Assembly (NCBI GenBank): GCA_002315275.1
Contig: DCGN01000119.1
Coordinates: forward strand, 6,363-17,647
Origin: Clostridiales bacterium UBA1777
GTDB lineage: Bacteria > Bacillota > Clostridia > Oscillospirales > Oscillospiraceae
Direction: 5' to 3'
Length of the DNA stretch: 11,285 nucleotides
Part shown: positions 1-6,375 of the stretch, piece by piece
How positions within the stretch are numbered: the first letter of the stretch is position 1
Layout: each line of letters opens with the position of its first letter
Program-made: the position numbers and the translations under genes
The notes under the pieces: model-generated
What the model saw: only the letters and a program-made list of their open reading frames with translations
What the model was told of the DNA's origin: nothing
The model's database searches: none

Positions 1-405
1 ATCCTGATTAATCCTTGTATTAACCAGTTGCTTTCTATCCATTCCAACCGGGAGATTGGCAATATCGATGCCAACGACCTGCTCGATTGACTTCTGCAAA
101 AACGCCGCTTCAATTTGCTTAGCCTGGATTGCTAGGGATTCCCAGTCATGTATAAACTTGTTGACCACTTGCTCATCTCTTTTGCTGGCATTAGAGAGAC
201 CCTTGACATTTCTTGCCTGAAGACTAGGGTCAAAATGACCCAGGTTACCCATCTTGAAGACAACCGCGCTAGGTGATCTACCGATCATTTCCGCTATTTT
301 TATAATCAGTGGATTTGTTTTATGAATCTTTCCAAAGGGAATCTGACAGTAGTAATAGAAGGCAAGAATTGTTTCCTCATCGGTCCAGTTGTTACGGCCA
401 GCCAT
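1..405 (-). CDS. HNH-endonuclease-like protein, N-terminal part (partial)
   Basis: An open frame runs from an ATG at 403-405 to the window edge with no stop, giving 135 residues. A strong Shine-Dalgarno (GAGGAGGG, about 411-418) fixes the start. The N-terminus (MAGRNNWTDEETILAFYYYC) and the following segment with IPFGK, IGRSPSAVVFKMGN and the ARNVKGLSNAS stretch near residues 78-88 match, from memory, the N-terminal domain of stand-alone HNH endonucleases annotated as putative restriction enzymes. In that family the region is a Myb/SANT-like helical DNA-binding module, and the catalytic HNH motif lies further on. Here the HNH motif would be outside the window, so nuclease activity cannot be confirmed. 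Codons are visibly AT-richer than in the genes to the right, and the gene sits beyond the 3' end of a tRNA-Leu, which suggests acquired DNA. It has its own promoter and lies beside a repeat array. Confidence 0.75.
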   Translation of the reverse strand, partial: MAGRNNWTDEETILAFYYYCQIPFGKIHKTNPLIIKIAEMIGRSPSAVVFKMGNLGHFDPSLQARNVKGLSNASKRDEQVVNKFIHDWESLAIQAKQIEAAFLQKSIEQVVGIDIANLPVGMDRKQLVNTRINQD

Positions 406-434
406 CAGTATCCCTCCTCAAGATTTATAATAGA

Positions 435-464
435 ATTATATCACAGAAGTCAACAGATGGACAA
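435..464 (-). promoter_or_regulatory. promoter of the HNH-like gene
   Basis: On the minus strand a perfect TATAAT (435-440) lies 18 bp from TTGTCC (459-464). An overlapping alternative -35, TTGACT (448-453), could pair with TATAAA or TATTAT further downstream. Both would place the start about 25-30 nt before the gene's ribosome binding site. The 20-bp repeat array begins only about 17 bp upstream of the -35 box, so proteins binding the array could affect this promoter. Confidence 0.55.
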
Positions 465-480
465 TGACGTCGTAACAAAT

Positions 481-580
481 GGTAGTTTACCGATTACCTC
501 GGTAATTCAACGATTACCTAGGTGATTCAACGATTATGCCGGTAGTTCAACGATTGCACTCAGTAATTCAACGATTAAGG
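481..580. repeat. five-copy 20-bp direct repeat array (iteron-like)
   Basis: Five imperfect units start at 481, 501, 521, 541 and about 562, so the period is 20 bp with one 21-bp step. The shared core is TTCAACGATT; unit 1 has TTTACCGATT instead. Unit 2 is a clean dyad, GGTAAT-TCAACG-ATTACC (501-518), and the outer arms decay in the later units. Regularly phased repeats with a partly palindromic unit look like binding sites for a dimeric protein: an operator, a plasmid-type iteron, or an end-binding site of a mobile element. No spacer sequences separate the units, so this is not a CRISPR array. The function is not known. Confidence 0.75.
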
Positions 581-613
581 GTGCATCCGGAGAAACGAAA
601 ACACTACAAAAGC

Positions 614-658
614 AAAAAAGGCCACTGCGGAAATTGATCCGTAGCGGCCTCGTTTTAT
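614..658. terminator. bidirectional hairpin terminator
   Basis: A 12-position stem (620-631 with 638-649, one A.C mismatch and one G.T pair) has the loop AATTGA. An A-run (614-619) lies on its left and CGTTTTAT on its right, so both strands have a U-tract; the minus-strand tract CTTTTTTGC is stronger. It separates the repeat array from the tRNA-Leu region and may block readthrough from the tRNA. Confidence 0.65.
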
Positions 659-737
659 GCCAATATTCGAAAAATGTTCTGGAGTTCGCAGAAAGAATGT
701 AATAGCCGATATTTTCTGCCGGAAAAGTAAAAAAGAA

Positions 738-770
738 AAGAACGGCAATTCTATCAAAATTACCGTTCTT
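738..770 (-). terminator. tRNA-Leu terminator
   Basis: The stem pairs 738-750 with 758-770 around a 7-nt loop and begins 3 bp after the tRNA CCA end. The single non-Watson-Crick position is a G.U on the minus strand but C.A on the plus strand, so the hairpin belongs to minus-strand RNA. A T-rich tract (TTCTTTTTTAC) follows. Confidence 0.85.
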
Positions 771-773
771 TTA

Positions 774-859
774 TGGTGCCGGTGACCGGACTCGAACCGG
801 TACGTCGTTGCCGACAAGGGATTTTAAGTCCCTGGTGTCTACCATTCCACCACACCGGC
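774..859 (-). tRNA. tRNA-Leu (anticodon UAA)
   Basis: An 86-nt class II tRNA with encoded CCA (774-776). The acceptor stem is GCCGGTG/CACCGGC with discriminator A. The anticodon arm AGGGA-CTTAAAA-TCCCT gives anticodon TAA. A long variable arm (GTCG-GCAA-CGAC) and a perfectly paired T arm (ACCGG-TTCGAGT-CCGGT) are present. It decodes UUA/UUG leucine codons. The 3' end faces the AT-rich HNH/repeat region, the orientation in which integrases usually target tRNA genes. No duplicated tRNA 3' end can be seen within the window to prove an attachment site. Confidence 0.97.
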
Positions 860-872
860 ATCGGTTACGGAT

Positions 873-901
873 AATTTACCACTTTGAGGGCAAATAGTCA
901 A
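873..901 (-). promoter_or_regulatory. tRNA-Leu promoter
   Basis: Minus-strand TTGACT (896-901), a 17-bp spacer and TAAATT (873-878) lie just before the tRNA 5' end at 859. The -35 box is only 12 bp from the terminator hairpin of the upstream aconitase X operon. Confidence 0.8.
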
Positions 902-913
902 GTTAAAAGCGAA

Positions 914-935
914 CGGGCGGAGGATGCTCCGCCCG
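914..935 (-). terminator. terminator of the aconitase X operon
   Basis: A perfect 9-bp GC-rich stem (914-922 with 927-935) with a 4-nt loop lies 23 bp after the small-subunit stop codon. The following minus-strand tract, TTCGCTTTTAAC, is only a modest U-tract, so termination may be incomplete and run on into tRNA-Leu. Confidence 0.7.
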
Positions 936-958
936 ATGTGCTTATTCGGTTATGCTTA

Positions 959-1420
959 TCACTCTACGGTGACGGTGCCGTCCTCGGAGACGGTGACCTT
1001 CATGCCTTCCTTGACGTAGCTGAGGAACTCGTCACCGAGCATGTCGACAACGGGCATCTTGGCATCCGTCCATACAGCGCCGAGAATCGCGCCGGAGGCG
1101 GCGAGAGGATCTATCTGCAGGGAGAAGAGCATGCATGCGGGCTGCTTGCCTGCGTCCATGATCGTGTAGAGGCACATACCGCCGGTGGTGGAGCCGATGG
1201 TCTGGGGAAGGCAGAGAGCCTTGCCCATCATGGGCTTCTTGTAGACCTCGGGATTGTTCTGGTCGCCGTTCTTGACCTTGGTGTCATGGCCGAGGGCGAG
1301 GTAATCGCCGAACATCATGGCTGACTGGTAGCTTGCAAGGGTGTTGAAGCCGTTGTGGCTTACGAGAGCCTCTGCGGTGCAGGAGCCGGGAACAACAACG
1401 CGTCCTTTAAACTGTTTCAT
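959..1420 (-). CDS. aconitase X small (swivel, DUF126) subunit
   Basis: A 153-residue protein matching the DUF126 swivel domain of the aconitase X family. The hallmark is LPQTIGSTTGGM at about residues 71-82, where the Gly-Ser-rich loop contributes to the active site. Known AcnX enzymes are Fe-S dehydratases: archaeal two-subunit phosphomevalonate dehydratase and bacterial cis-3-hydroxy-L-proline dehydratase. Here the small subunit is a separate gene whose ATG shares one base with the large-subunit stop (TAATG). An AAAGGAGG lies inside the end of the large-subunit gene, so the two are translationally coupled and should form a heterodimer. The substrate cannot be deduced from this subunit. The family call is firm; the reaction is open. 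Confidence 0.9.
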   Translation of the reverse strand: MKQFKGRVVVPGSCTAEALVSHNGFNTLASYQSAMMFGDYLALGHDTKVKNGDQNNPEVYKKPMMGKALCLPQTIGSTTGGMCLYTIMDAGKQPACMLFSLQIDPLAASGAILGAVWTDAKMPVVDMLGDEFLSYVKEGMKVTVSEDGTVTVE

Positions 1421-2697
1421 TACTTTGCCTCCTTTGTGGTGATCGTGCGGAGGATGTCAGCCTCGGTGTAGTATCTGGCTGTGGAATAGGTGCGCAGCTT
1501 GTTGGAAGCGGTGATGACAGCCTTCTTCTTGCAGAGAGGATTGTTCATGTACATAAGCGGGCAGATGGAGGAGACGATGACGCCGTAGCCCTTGAGGAGA
1601 GGCGCGTAGACGGTCTTCTCGAACTCTGCGATAACGCCCTTGGAGGCGGTGAACACGGTGGGAACGGTGACCTTGCCGATGCCGTTCTTCTTAAGCTCCT
1701 CGCCGATGGCGATAGTCCAGTCGGTGATCTGCTTGAGGGTCATATGGGGGCAGCCGACGAAGCAAAGCTCGGGCTTCGCGTTGGGATCCTTCCAGATGAC
1801 GGGGTAGTTGTTCTTGACGCGCTCGAGCTCGGCATCGTCAATAACATAGACCTGTGCGCCCTCCTTGATGAGAGCCTCGCCCTGCTCGACAGCCTCGGGA
1901 GTGAGGTTGGCGATATGGTAGAGACCGACAGAGCCGTTGGAGGCGGTGGCAGCGCCGAAGTCCTTGAGGTAGGTGCAGGCGGCATCGTTAAGCTCGGTGC
2001 CGATCCACTTGTCAAGACCCTTGACGTAGGGGACCTCGTCCATGACCTTCATGCCGATGGCGGAGCCGAGAAGCTGAGGCTCGGGACGGTTCTTGCAGTT
2101 GACCTCGACTATCCACGTTGCCTTGCGGCCCTCATCGGTCAGCAGGCCGAATTCGGGAACGAAGCCGCAGACGGAGCCCATCAGCTCGATTATGCCGGAG
2201 TTGCGGTTGCACTTTGCGCCGAGAACGGAGTTGGCGTAAACAACGGCGGAGGATTCTGCCCAGGAGAGAACATCGCCCTTCTTGGGCTTGTTGCCGACCT
2301 GGTCAAGGTAGCAGGTGCAGGTGTAGCCGTCATTCGTGAGAAGGCCGAGCTCCTGAAGCTGCTTTTCGAAGCTGTCCTGTGCGGAGTACATGATCTTCTT
2401 GAAGACAACGTCCTCAAGGAAGCTCGTGGGGATAACGCTCTCCATGGGGCGGGGGTCAGCGGTGAACTTCTGCTTGGAGACGCAGCCCGCGTCGATAAGC
2501 TGCTGGAAAAGATCCTGAACGGGCTTCATGATAGCAAGACCGAAGGAGAGGACCGTGTGGCCGTACTCACTCGTTACGGGAACCATGCGCTCGGCATTGA
2601 AAGCGTCACCGTACATAACCATCGTCTTCATGACCTTGGCCATGACTTCGCCCTTTTCGCCGTTAAGCAGCGCCTGCTGCTCGGGTGTCAGATTCAT
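1420..2697 (-). CDS. aconitase X large (catalytic, DUF521) subunit
   Basis: A 425-residue protein of the aconitase X catalytic family, expected to be a cytoplasmic Fe-S dehydratase. The signature WAESSAVVYANSVLGAKCNR (residues about 146-165) is characteristic. It is preceded by TCTCY (126-130) and followed by GCPHMTL (315-321) and ICPL (378-381); the cysteines C127 or C129, C316 and C379 are the likely cluster region. The C-terminus departs from the family pattern I remember: where most members carry Asp-Thr-Cys and then a TNSxKAAxY-like segment, this protein has VSSICPLMYMNNPLCKK and TASNKLRTYSTARYY. It may therefore act on a different substrate from hydroxyproline or phosphomevalonate. The ATG at 2695-2697 has AAGGAAG at 2705-2711 as ribosome binding site. 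The small subunit follows in the same operon. No neighbouring gene names a pathway. Confidence 0.9.
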   Translation of the reverse strand: MNLTPEQQALLNGEKGEVMAKVMKTMVMYGDAFNAERMVPVTSEYGHTVLSFGLAIMKPVQDLFQQLIDAGCVSKQKFTADPRPMESVIPTSFLEDVVFKKIMYSAQDSFEKQLQELGLLTNDGYTCTCYLDQVGNKPKKGDVLSWAESSAVVYANSVLGAKCNRNSGIIELMGSVCGFVPEFGLLTDEGRKATWIVEVNCKNRPEPQLLGSAIGMKVMDEVPYVKGLDKWIGTELNDAACTYLKDFGAATASNGSVGLYHIANLTPEAVEQGEALIKEGAQVYVIDDAELERVKNNYPVIWKDPNAKPELCFVGCPHMTLKQITDWTIAIGEELKKNGIGKVTVPTVFTASKGVIAEFEKTVYAPLLKGYGVIVSSICPLMYMNNPLCKKKAVITASNKLRTYSTARYYTEADILRTITTKEAK

Positions 2698-2754
2698 AAT
2701 ACCACTTCCTTAAATTATTTTTTACTTGCGTTTTGCAGCAATTTGCTTGTTAAT

Positions 2755-2783
2755 ATTCTATCAGTTTTTAACTAAATTGTCAA
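2755..2783 (-). promoter_or_regulatory. aconitase X operon promoter
   Basis: Minus-strand consensus TTGACA (2778-2783), a 17-bp spacer and TAGAAT (2755-2760). This predicts an RNA start near 2748 and an untranslated leader of about 50 nt. Confidence 0.85.
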
Positions 2784-2816
2784 TCTACGCGGGAGATTAA
2801 TAAGCGCAAAATTACG

Positions 2817-2845
2817 TTGAATTTCCGTCGCGGGTGTGGCATAAT
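2817..2845 (+). promoter_or_regulatory. promoter of the DUF4317 gene
   Basis: Plus-strand TTGAAT (2817-2822), a 17-bp spacer and CATAAT (2840-2845) lie 34 bp before the ATG. It is divergent from the aconitase X promoter, and the two -35 boxes are about 33 bp apart. Confidence 0.75.
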
Positions 2846-2879
2846 ATCCCTTGCTCTACGAAAGGACGGTCAATACCCG

Positions 2880-4016
2880 ATGAATCAAAAAGAACTGAAC
2901 GAGATACGCCGCCGCATCAGGCTCGACAGAAGCAGCATCCGCCATATCTACGGCTGCTACGTCAGCGGCAGCAAGGAGATAATCTCATATATAGACGAAT
3001 CCCTCGGCCTCATGAGCGAGACCGAAACCGAGATGTACCTTGCGCTTTTGCGCAAGTCCCTCTCGGGCGCGCTCGGGCGCAACCTCATCGACATATCCTT
3101 CGCCGCGAAGCAGGTGATGGAGAGCGAGGAGCACAAGCTTCTCTCCGCCCTGCGCCGCACCGAGCTGAAGGACGAAACGCTCCGTCAGGCATTCTTCAAG
3201 GCCATAGCCGACACGCTCGATATGGAGGACAGGAGCTACCTCATCCTCCTCGCCTTTGACGCGTATGACGTTCCGCACCGCGGCAAGGATGACCTGCAGG
3301 ACAGCTTTGACAACACGTTCAAGTACCTCCTCTGCTCGATCTGCCCCATCAAGGAGGGCAAGGCCGGCCTCGGCTACGACGCCGGCGAGAAGCGCTTCCG
3401 CAGCGCGGTGGTCGATCAGGTCGTCGCAGGCCCCGCGCTCGGGTTCATGTTCCCCGCCTTCGACGACCGCGCCGCGAACATCTACGACGCGCTTTTCTAC
3501 TCCCATGACACCGCCGGTATCCATCAGGAATTTATCGACACAGTTTTCAAGACGGAGGTTCCGATGTCCGCAGGCGAGCAGAAGGATGCCTTCCACGCCG
3601 CGCTCACGACCTCGCTCGAGAAGAACCTCAGCTACGACGTGATACAGTCCGTTCACGAGCAGCTCAGCCAGCGCATCGAGGCGCACAAAGAGAGCCGTGA
3701 CCCCGAGGTGCTCGAGATATCCGTTGAGGAGCTCTCCGGCATGCTCGAAACGAGCGGCATGAAGCCCGAGACCGTTGAGAGCTTCAAGGAAAAATGCTCG
3801 GAGGAGTTCGGCAAAAACAAGCTCATCTCCCCCGCGAACATTATCGACACGAAGCATATAAGGCTCGAAACTCCCGAGGTGTCCATCACGGTCGACCCGA
3901 AGTTCAGCTACCTCGTGCAGACGAAGAAGATAAACGGCCGCAGGTATATCATGATCGCCGCCGACAACGGCGTTGAGGTAAACGGCGTCGCTGTGAACAT
4001 CGAAGACGAAGAATAA
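2880..4016 (+). CDS. DUF4317 domain-containing protein
   Basis: A 378-residue soluble protein of the DUF4317 family, which is widespread in Clostridia and has no established biochemical function. The N-terminus (MNQKELNEIRRRIRLDRSS), the GCYVSGSKEIISYID and ESLGLMSETE segments, LLCSICPIKEGKAGLGYDA in the middle, FMFPAFDDRAANIYDALFY, and a C-terminal IIDTKHIRLETPEVSITV followed by a VEVNGV end span the whole family pattern, so the protein appears intact. The open frame extends 21 codons further upstream, but those codons overlap the promoter. The ATG at 2880 is therefore preferred, with AAAGGA (2861-2866) as a somewhat distant ribosome binding site. There is no signal peptide or membrane segment. 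It is a single-gene transcription unit ending at a strong terminator. Confidence 0.9.
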   Translation: MNQKELNEIRRRIRLDRSSIRHIYGCYVSGSKEIISYIDESLGLMSETETEMYLALLRKSLSGALGRNLIDISFAAKQVMESEEHKLLSALRRTELKDETLRQAFFKAIADTLDMEDRSYLILLAFDAYDVPHRGKDDLQDSFDNTFKYLLCSICPIKEGKAGLGYDAGEKRFRSAVVDQVVAGPALGFMFPAFDDRAANIYDALFYSHDTAGIHQEFIDTVFKTEVPMSAGEQKDAFHAALTTSLEKNLSYDVIQSVHEQLSQRIEAHKESRDPEVLEISVEELSGMLETSGMKPETVESFKEKCSEEFGKNKLISPANIIDTKHIRLETPEVSITVDPKFSYLVQTKKINGRRYIMIAADNGVEVNGVAVNIEDEE

Positions 4017-4020
4017 AAGG

Positions 4021-4058
4021 CAAGTCCGTCCGGCTGCTTATCCGGACGGACTTGTTTT
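4021..4058. terminator. shared terminator between convergent genes
   Basis: A perfect 13-bp stem (4021-4033 with 4042-4054) with an 8-nt loop, followed by TTTT on the plus strand and by CCTTTTATTC on the minus strand. It starts 4 bp after the DUF4317 stop and lies 27 bp beyond the PfkB stop, so it can end both convergent transcripts. Confidence 0.92.
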
Positions 4059-4080
4059 GCTATCGGAAATCAGTAATTCC

Positions 4081-5013
4081 TCATTGCAAAAATTCAATTA
4101 CCTGCTCGCGGGACTTCAGCGCCGTGCCCGCGCCGACGGCCGTTGTGCATATCGCGCCGCAGGCGTTTGCGAAGCGAAGCGCCGTCTCTCTGTCCGCGCC
4201 GCGCAGAAGCTCCGCCACGAAGCCCGCGACGAAATTGTCGCCCGCGCCCGTGGCATCCACGGCGTCTATCCTGCACGCGGGGAGCATTATCGCGCGCTCC
4301 GCGTCCTTATAATAGCAGCCCTTTGCGCCGAGCTTTACTATAACGCTCTTTACGCCGAAGCCGAGGAACACGTCGGCCATCCTTTCGGGCTCGGTCTCGC
4401 CGGAATAGTACTTTGCCTCGTCCTCGTTCGGCGTGATGCAGTCGACAAGCGGTAGAGCGGCCGCGATGTCATCAAGCTTCAAGAAACGGAAGTTCGGCAT
4501 CTTCGTGTCGGCAATGACGAGCGCGCCCGCAGCCTTTGCCGCCTTTACGACCGAGTATACCACCTCGGGATCGTCAAACGGAGCGCGGAAGAGCGAGCCC
4601 ATGATAACGGCTCTCGTATCCTTGAAGCGCTCGGCGTACTGCTCGGGGTGGAAATTATACCTATGCGACGAGTTCGTTATCGACTTTCTCGTGCCGTCCG
4701 CGTTTACGAACATCGTTGTGACGGGGGTGGGATGCTCCTCGGAGCGCACTATGAGACGCGTATCCGCGCCGCACTTTTCGAGCGCGCCGACGACCATGTC
4801 ACCCGCGCTGTCAGCGCCGAGCGTACACAGAACGCCGGTCTTCAAGCCGAGCTTTGCCGCCGCCATGGCCTCGTTCACGGCCTCTCCGCCGACGCTCAGC
4901 GTGTCGGATTCCGCTCTGAAGCCCGAAGCGGACACGGGCTTCGGGTCAAAGCCCTTTATAATAGAGTCCACGAGCGCCATGCCCATGCAGACTACGTCGT
5001 ATTTCTTTTCCAT
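4081..5013 (-). CDS. PfkB/ribokinase-family sugar kinase
   Basis: A 310-residue ATP-dependent kinase of the ribokinase fold. The N-terminal substrate signature SVGGEAVNEAMAAAKLG is at about residues 40-56, NEDEA (Mg/phosphate motif region) at 196-200, and the C-terminal signature DATGAGDNFVAGF at about 253-265, with D259 as catalytic base. Kinases of this family phosphorylate sugars, nucleosides or sugar phosphates; the substrate is not evident. The ATG at 5011-5013 is preferred because AGGGAG sits about 6 nt upstream. A GTG five codons earlier (5026-5028) would overlap the upstream stop as GTGA. It is the last gene of the six-gene operon. With the NahK-like kinase at the front, a role in carbohydrate use is likely, but this is inference. 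Confidence 0.92.
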   Translation of the reverse strand: MEKKYDVVCMGMALVDSIIKGFDPKPVSASGFRAESDTLSVGGEAVNEAMAAAKLGLKTGVLCTLGADSAGDMVVGALEKCGADTRLIVRSEEHPTPVTTMFVNADGTRKSITNSSHRYNFHPEQYAERFKDTRAVIMGSLFRAPFDDPEVVYSVVKAAKAAGALVIADTKMPNFRFLKLDDIAAALPLVDCITPNEDEAKYYSGETEPERMADVFLGFGVKSVIVKLGAKGCYYKDAERAIMLPACRIDAVDATGAGDNFVAGFVAELLRGADRETALRFANACGAICTTAVGAGTALKSREQVIEFLQ

Positions 5014-5024
5014 ATCCTTCTCCC

Positions 5025-5387
5025 TCACTCGCTGAGGATCTCCCTCTGCCGCTTTTTGCTCAAGCTGCCGAGGATGAGCCCGTAGGCCTTGTCAAGCATC
5101 ATGCGCAGCACCTCATCGGGCACGGCACCGTCCGTTTTTATCGAGTTCCAATGCTCCTTATTCATGTAATAGCCGGGGATAACGTCCTCATACATCGAGC
5201 GCATCAGATCGCCCTCAAGCGGATCGAGCTTGAGCGTGATGAGGCTGTCCCGGTTGTCATCGTCATAGCAAACGGCGGCAAACATCTTGCCGTCTATCAT
5301 ATATCGCGTCCAGTTCCACTCTGCCTTGTGATCCTTCGAAACGCCCTTTTTAGAGAGCAGATATTCGTCCAGCCATGTATATCTCAC
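5025..5387 (-). CDS. MmcQ/YjbR family protein (DUF419)
   Basis: A 120-residue protein matching the small MmcQ/YjbR family: N-terminal WLDEYLLSKKGVSKD, a WNWTRYMIDGKMFAAVC strand region, LITLKLDP, IPGYYMNKEHWNSI, and a C-terminal helix. Members have a CyaY-like fold and are annotated as DNA-binding, but no role is firmly established. The length is typical. Translation starts at a GTG (5385-5387); GGGGAG in the end of the upstream GNAT gene supplies the ribosome binding site, and only 4 bp separate the two genes. Its stop is close to or overlaps the PfkB start, which indicates co-translation. Confidence 0.88.
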   Translation of the reverse strand: MRYTWLDEYLLSKKGVSKDHKAEWNWTRYMIDGKMFAAVCYDDDNRDSLITLKLDPLEGDLMRSMYEDVIPGYYMNKEHWNSIKTDGAVPDEVLRMMLDKAYGLILGSLSKKRQREILSE

Positions 5388-5391
5388 AGAC

Positions 5392-5850
5392 TTATTCTCC
5401 CCGCAGGTCTTTTATCATCTTTACCGTGTCAAAGGTCTTGCCGCGGCTTACCGCGCCGTCAACGCATTTATAGCCGAGCTTTTCGTAGAAGCCGACGGCG
5501 TTTACTCTGCTGTCAAGCTCGATCTGCCATGTGCCGAGCTCTCGCAGCCACCTTTCGGCCTCCTCCATGACTTTTCTGCCGAGGCCCTGACCGCGGTACT
5601 CCTCAAGCACGACAACGCGCCCGACGGACATCCTCCCCTCACCGAGAGGATACATCCTGCAGGTCGCTATCGGGTAGGTATCATCGAGGATGACGATATA
5701 GAGCGTTCCCTCCTCACCGTCATGCCAGTCAAATTCGTCCCGCGGAGAGATATGATACTGACGCGCGAGACCCTGTATCCTGACGGAATACGCTCCCGCT
5801 CTCTGCCAAAGCTCTGTTGCGCGGATGACCTCATATCTGCCGATATCCAT
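5392..5850 (-). CDS. GNAT family N-acetyltransferase
   Basis: A 152-residue GNAT acyltransferase that would transfer acetyl from acetyl-CoA to an unknown amine. The acetyl-CoA-binding motif A is RVVVLEEYRGQGLGRKVMEE (about residues 78-97), with the pyrophosphate loop RGQGLG at 86-91. A C-terminal motif B-like segment, RVNAVGFYEKLGY, is at 115-127. The longer open frame reaches back into the preceding gene. The ATG at 5848-5850 is preferred because GGAGGGG lies about 6 nt upstream and the GNAT fold begins right after it. It follows a second, distinct GNAT gene after 64 bp that contain a hairpin. The two acetyltransferases are not close duplicates. Confidence 0.9.
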   Translation of the reverse strand: MDIGRYEVIRATELWQRAGAYSVRIQGLARQYHISPRDEFDWHDGEEGTLYIVILDDTYPIATCRMYPLGEGRMSVGRVVVLEEYRGQGLGRKVMEEAERWLRELGTWQIELDSRVNAVGFYEKLGYKCVDGAVSRGKTFDTVKMIKDLRGE

Positions 5851-5883
5851 GCTCTTCCCCTCCGTTCCGGAAAATTCAAAGCT

Positions 5884-5908
5884 CCCCGACGGCCGCAGGT
5901 CGTCGGGG
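5884..5908 (-). promoter_or_regulatory. intercistronic hairpin
   Basis: A perfect 8-bp GC-rich stem (5884-5891 with 5901-5908) with a 9-nt loop lies between the two GNAT genes. On the minus strand it is followed by AGCTTTGAATTTT, a poor U-tract. It may be a partial terminator or a processing/stability element that lowers expression of the last three operon genes. Confidence 0.5.
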
Positions 5909-5914
5909 ATAATT

Positions 5915-6367
5915 TTATCTGTGGATATACATTCTTGCCGGCTCATCCTCGCCGTCGCCCTGAACCATGCAGAAAAACTCCCAGCCGTAGCGCTCATAGA
6001 ACGAATCATGGTCTGTGATCAGATACGCAGGCGATATGCCCTTGCTCCTCAAGTCCTCGACCGTAAGGTTCAAAAGCCTGCCCGCAATGCCGCGGCAGCG
6101 GTGCTCCTTTTCCGTATACACGGCGCAGACGTTCGGCGTGAGATCGGGTCGATCGTGAAAATCGTTCTCGATAACGCCCATGCCGCCGACGATCTCATCG
6201 CCGCAAAGGCAGAGATACCAGCCAAGCTCAGTGTCACCGGAGAGGTACGCGTCCATACACTCGAGATAAGCCTCCGTCGGCACGCCCCATTTATCGTTGA
6301 ACCACTCGGCGGCGGTGTTCTTAAGCTCCGGTCTCTCGCGGAGAGTGATAAACCTATATTCCTCCAT
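5915..6367 (-). CDS. GNAT family N-acetyltransferase
   Basis: A 150-residue acetyltransferase. Motif A is visible as VCAVYTEKEHRCRGIAGRLL (about residues 80-99), where RCRGIAG (90-96) is the acetyl-CoA pyrophosphate loop (RxxGxA/G). The C-terminal DSFYERYGWEFF (121-132) is the usual motif B region. The substrate is unknown. The ATG at 6365-6367 has GAGGG a few bases upstream; a GTG four codons earlier would overlap the preceding stop as GTGA. This junction and the MmcQ-PfkB junction share the 10-mer GAGTGAGGGA, combining a stop codon with a ribosome binding site. Confidence 0.9.
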   Translation of the reverse strand: MEEYRFITLRERPELKNTAAEWFNDKWGVPTEAYLECMDAYLSGDTELGWYLCLCGDEIVGGMGVIENDFHDRPDLTPNVCAVYTEKEHRCRGIAGRLLNLTVEDLRSKGISPAYLITDHDSFYERYGWEFFCMVQGDGEDEPARMYIHR

Positions 6368-6375
6368 GCTTTCCC

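Noticed and set aside
481..580. CRISPR array
   Set aside because: The 20-bp units are directly adjacent with no unique spacers, and no cas gene is seen.
575..817. 80-codon minus-strand open frame
   Set aside because: It runs through the tRNA-Leu 3' half and two terminators and has no ribosome binding site.
1744..2775. 343-codon plus-strand open frame opposite the aconitase X large subunit
   Set aside because: An antisense shadow of a GC-rich gene; the sense protein has clear family motifs and this one has none.
2817..2879. N-terminal 21-codon extension of the DUF4317 gene
   Set aside because: The extension overlaps the -35 and -10 boxes of the gene's own promoter, so it cannot be translated from that transcript.
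2985..3857. 290-codon minus-strand open frame opposite the DUF4317 gene
   Set aside because: A Leu/Val/Glu/Ala-rich antisense shadow with no motif, and no promoter or ribosome binding site in a useful place.
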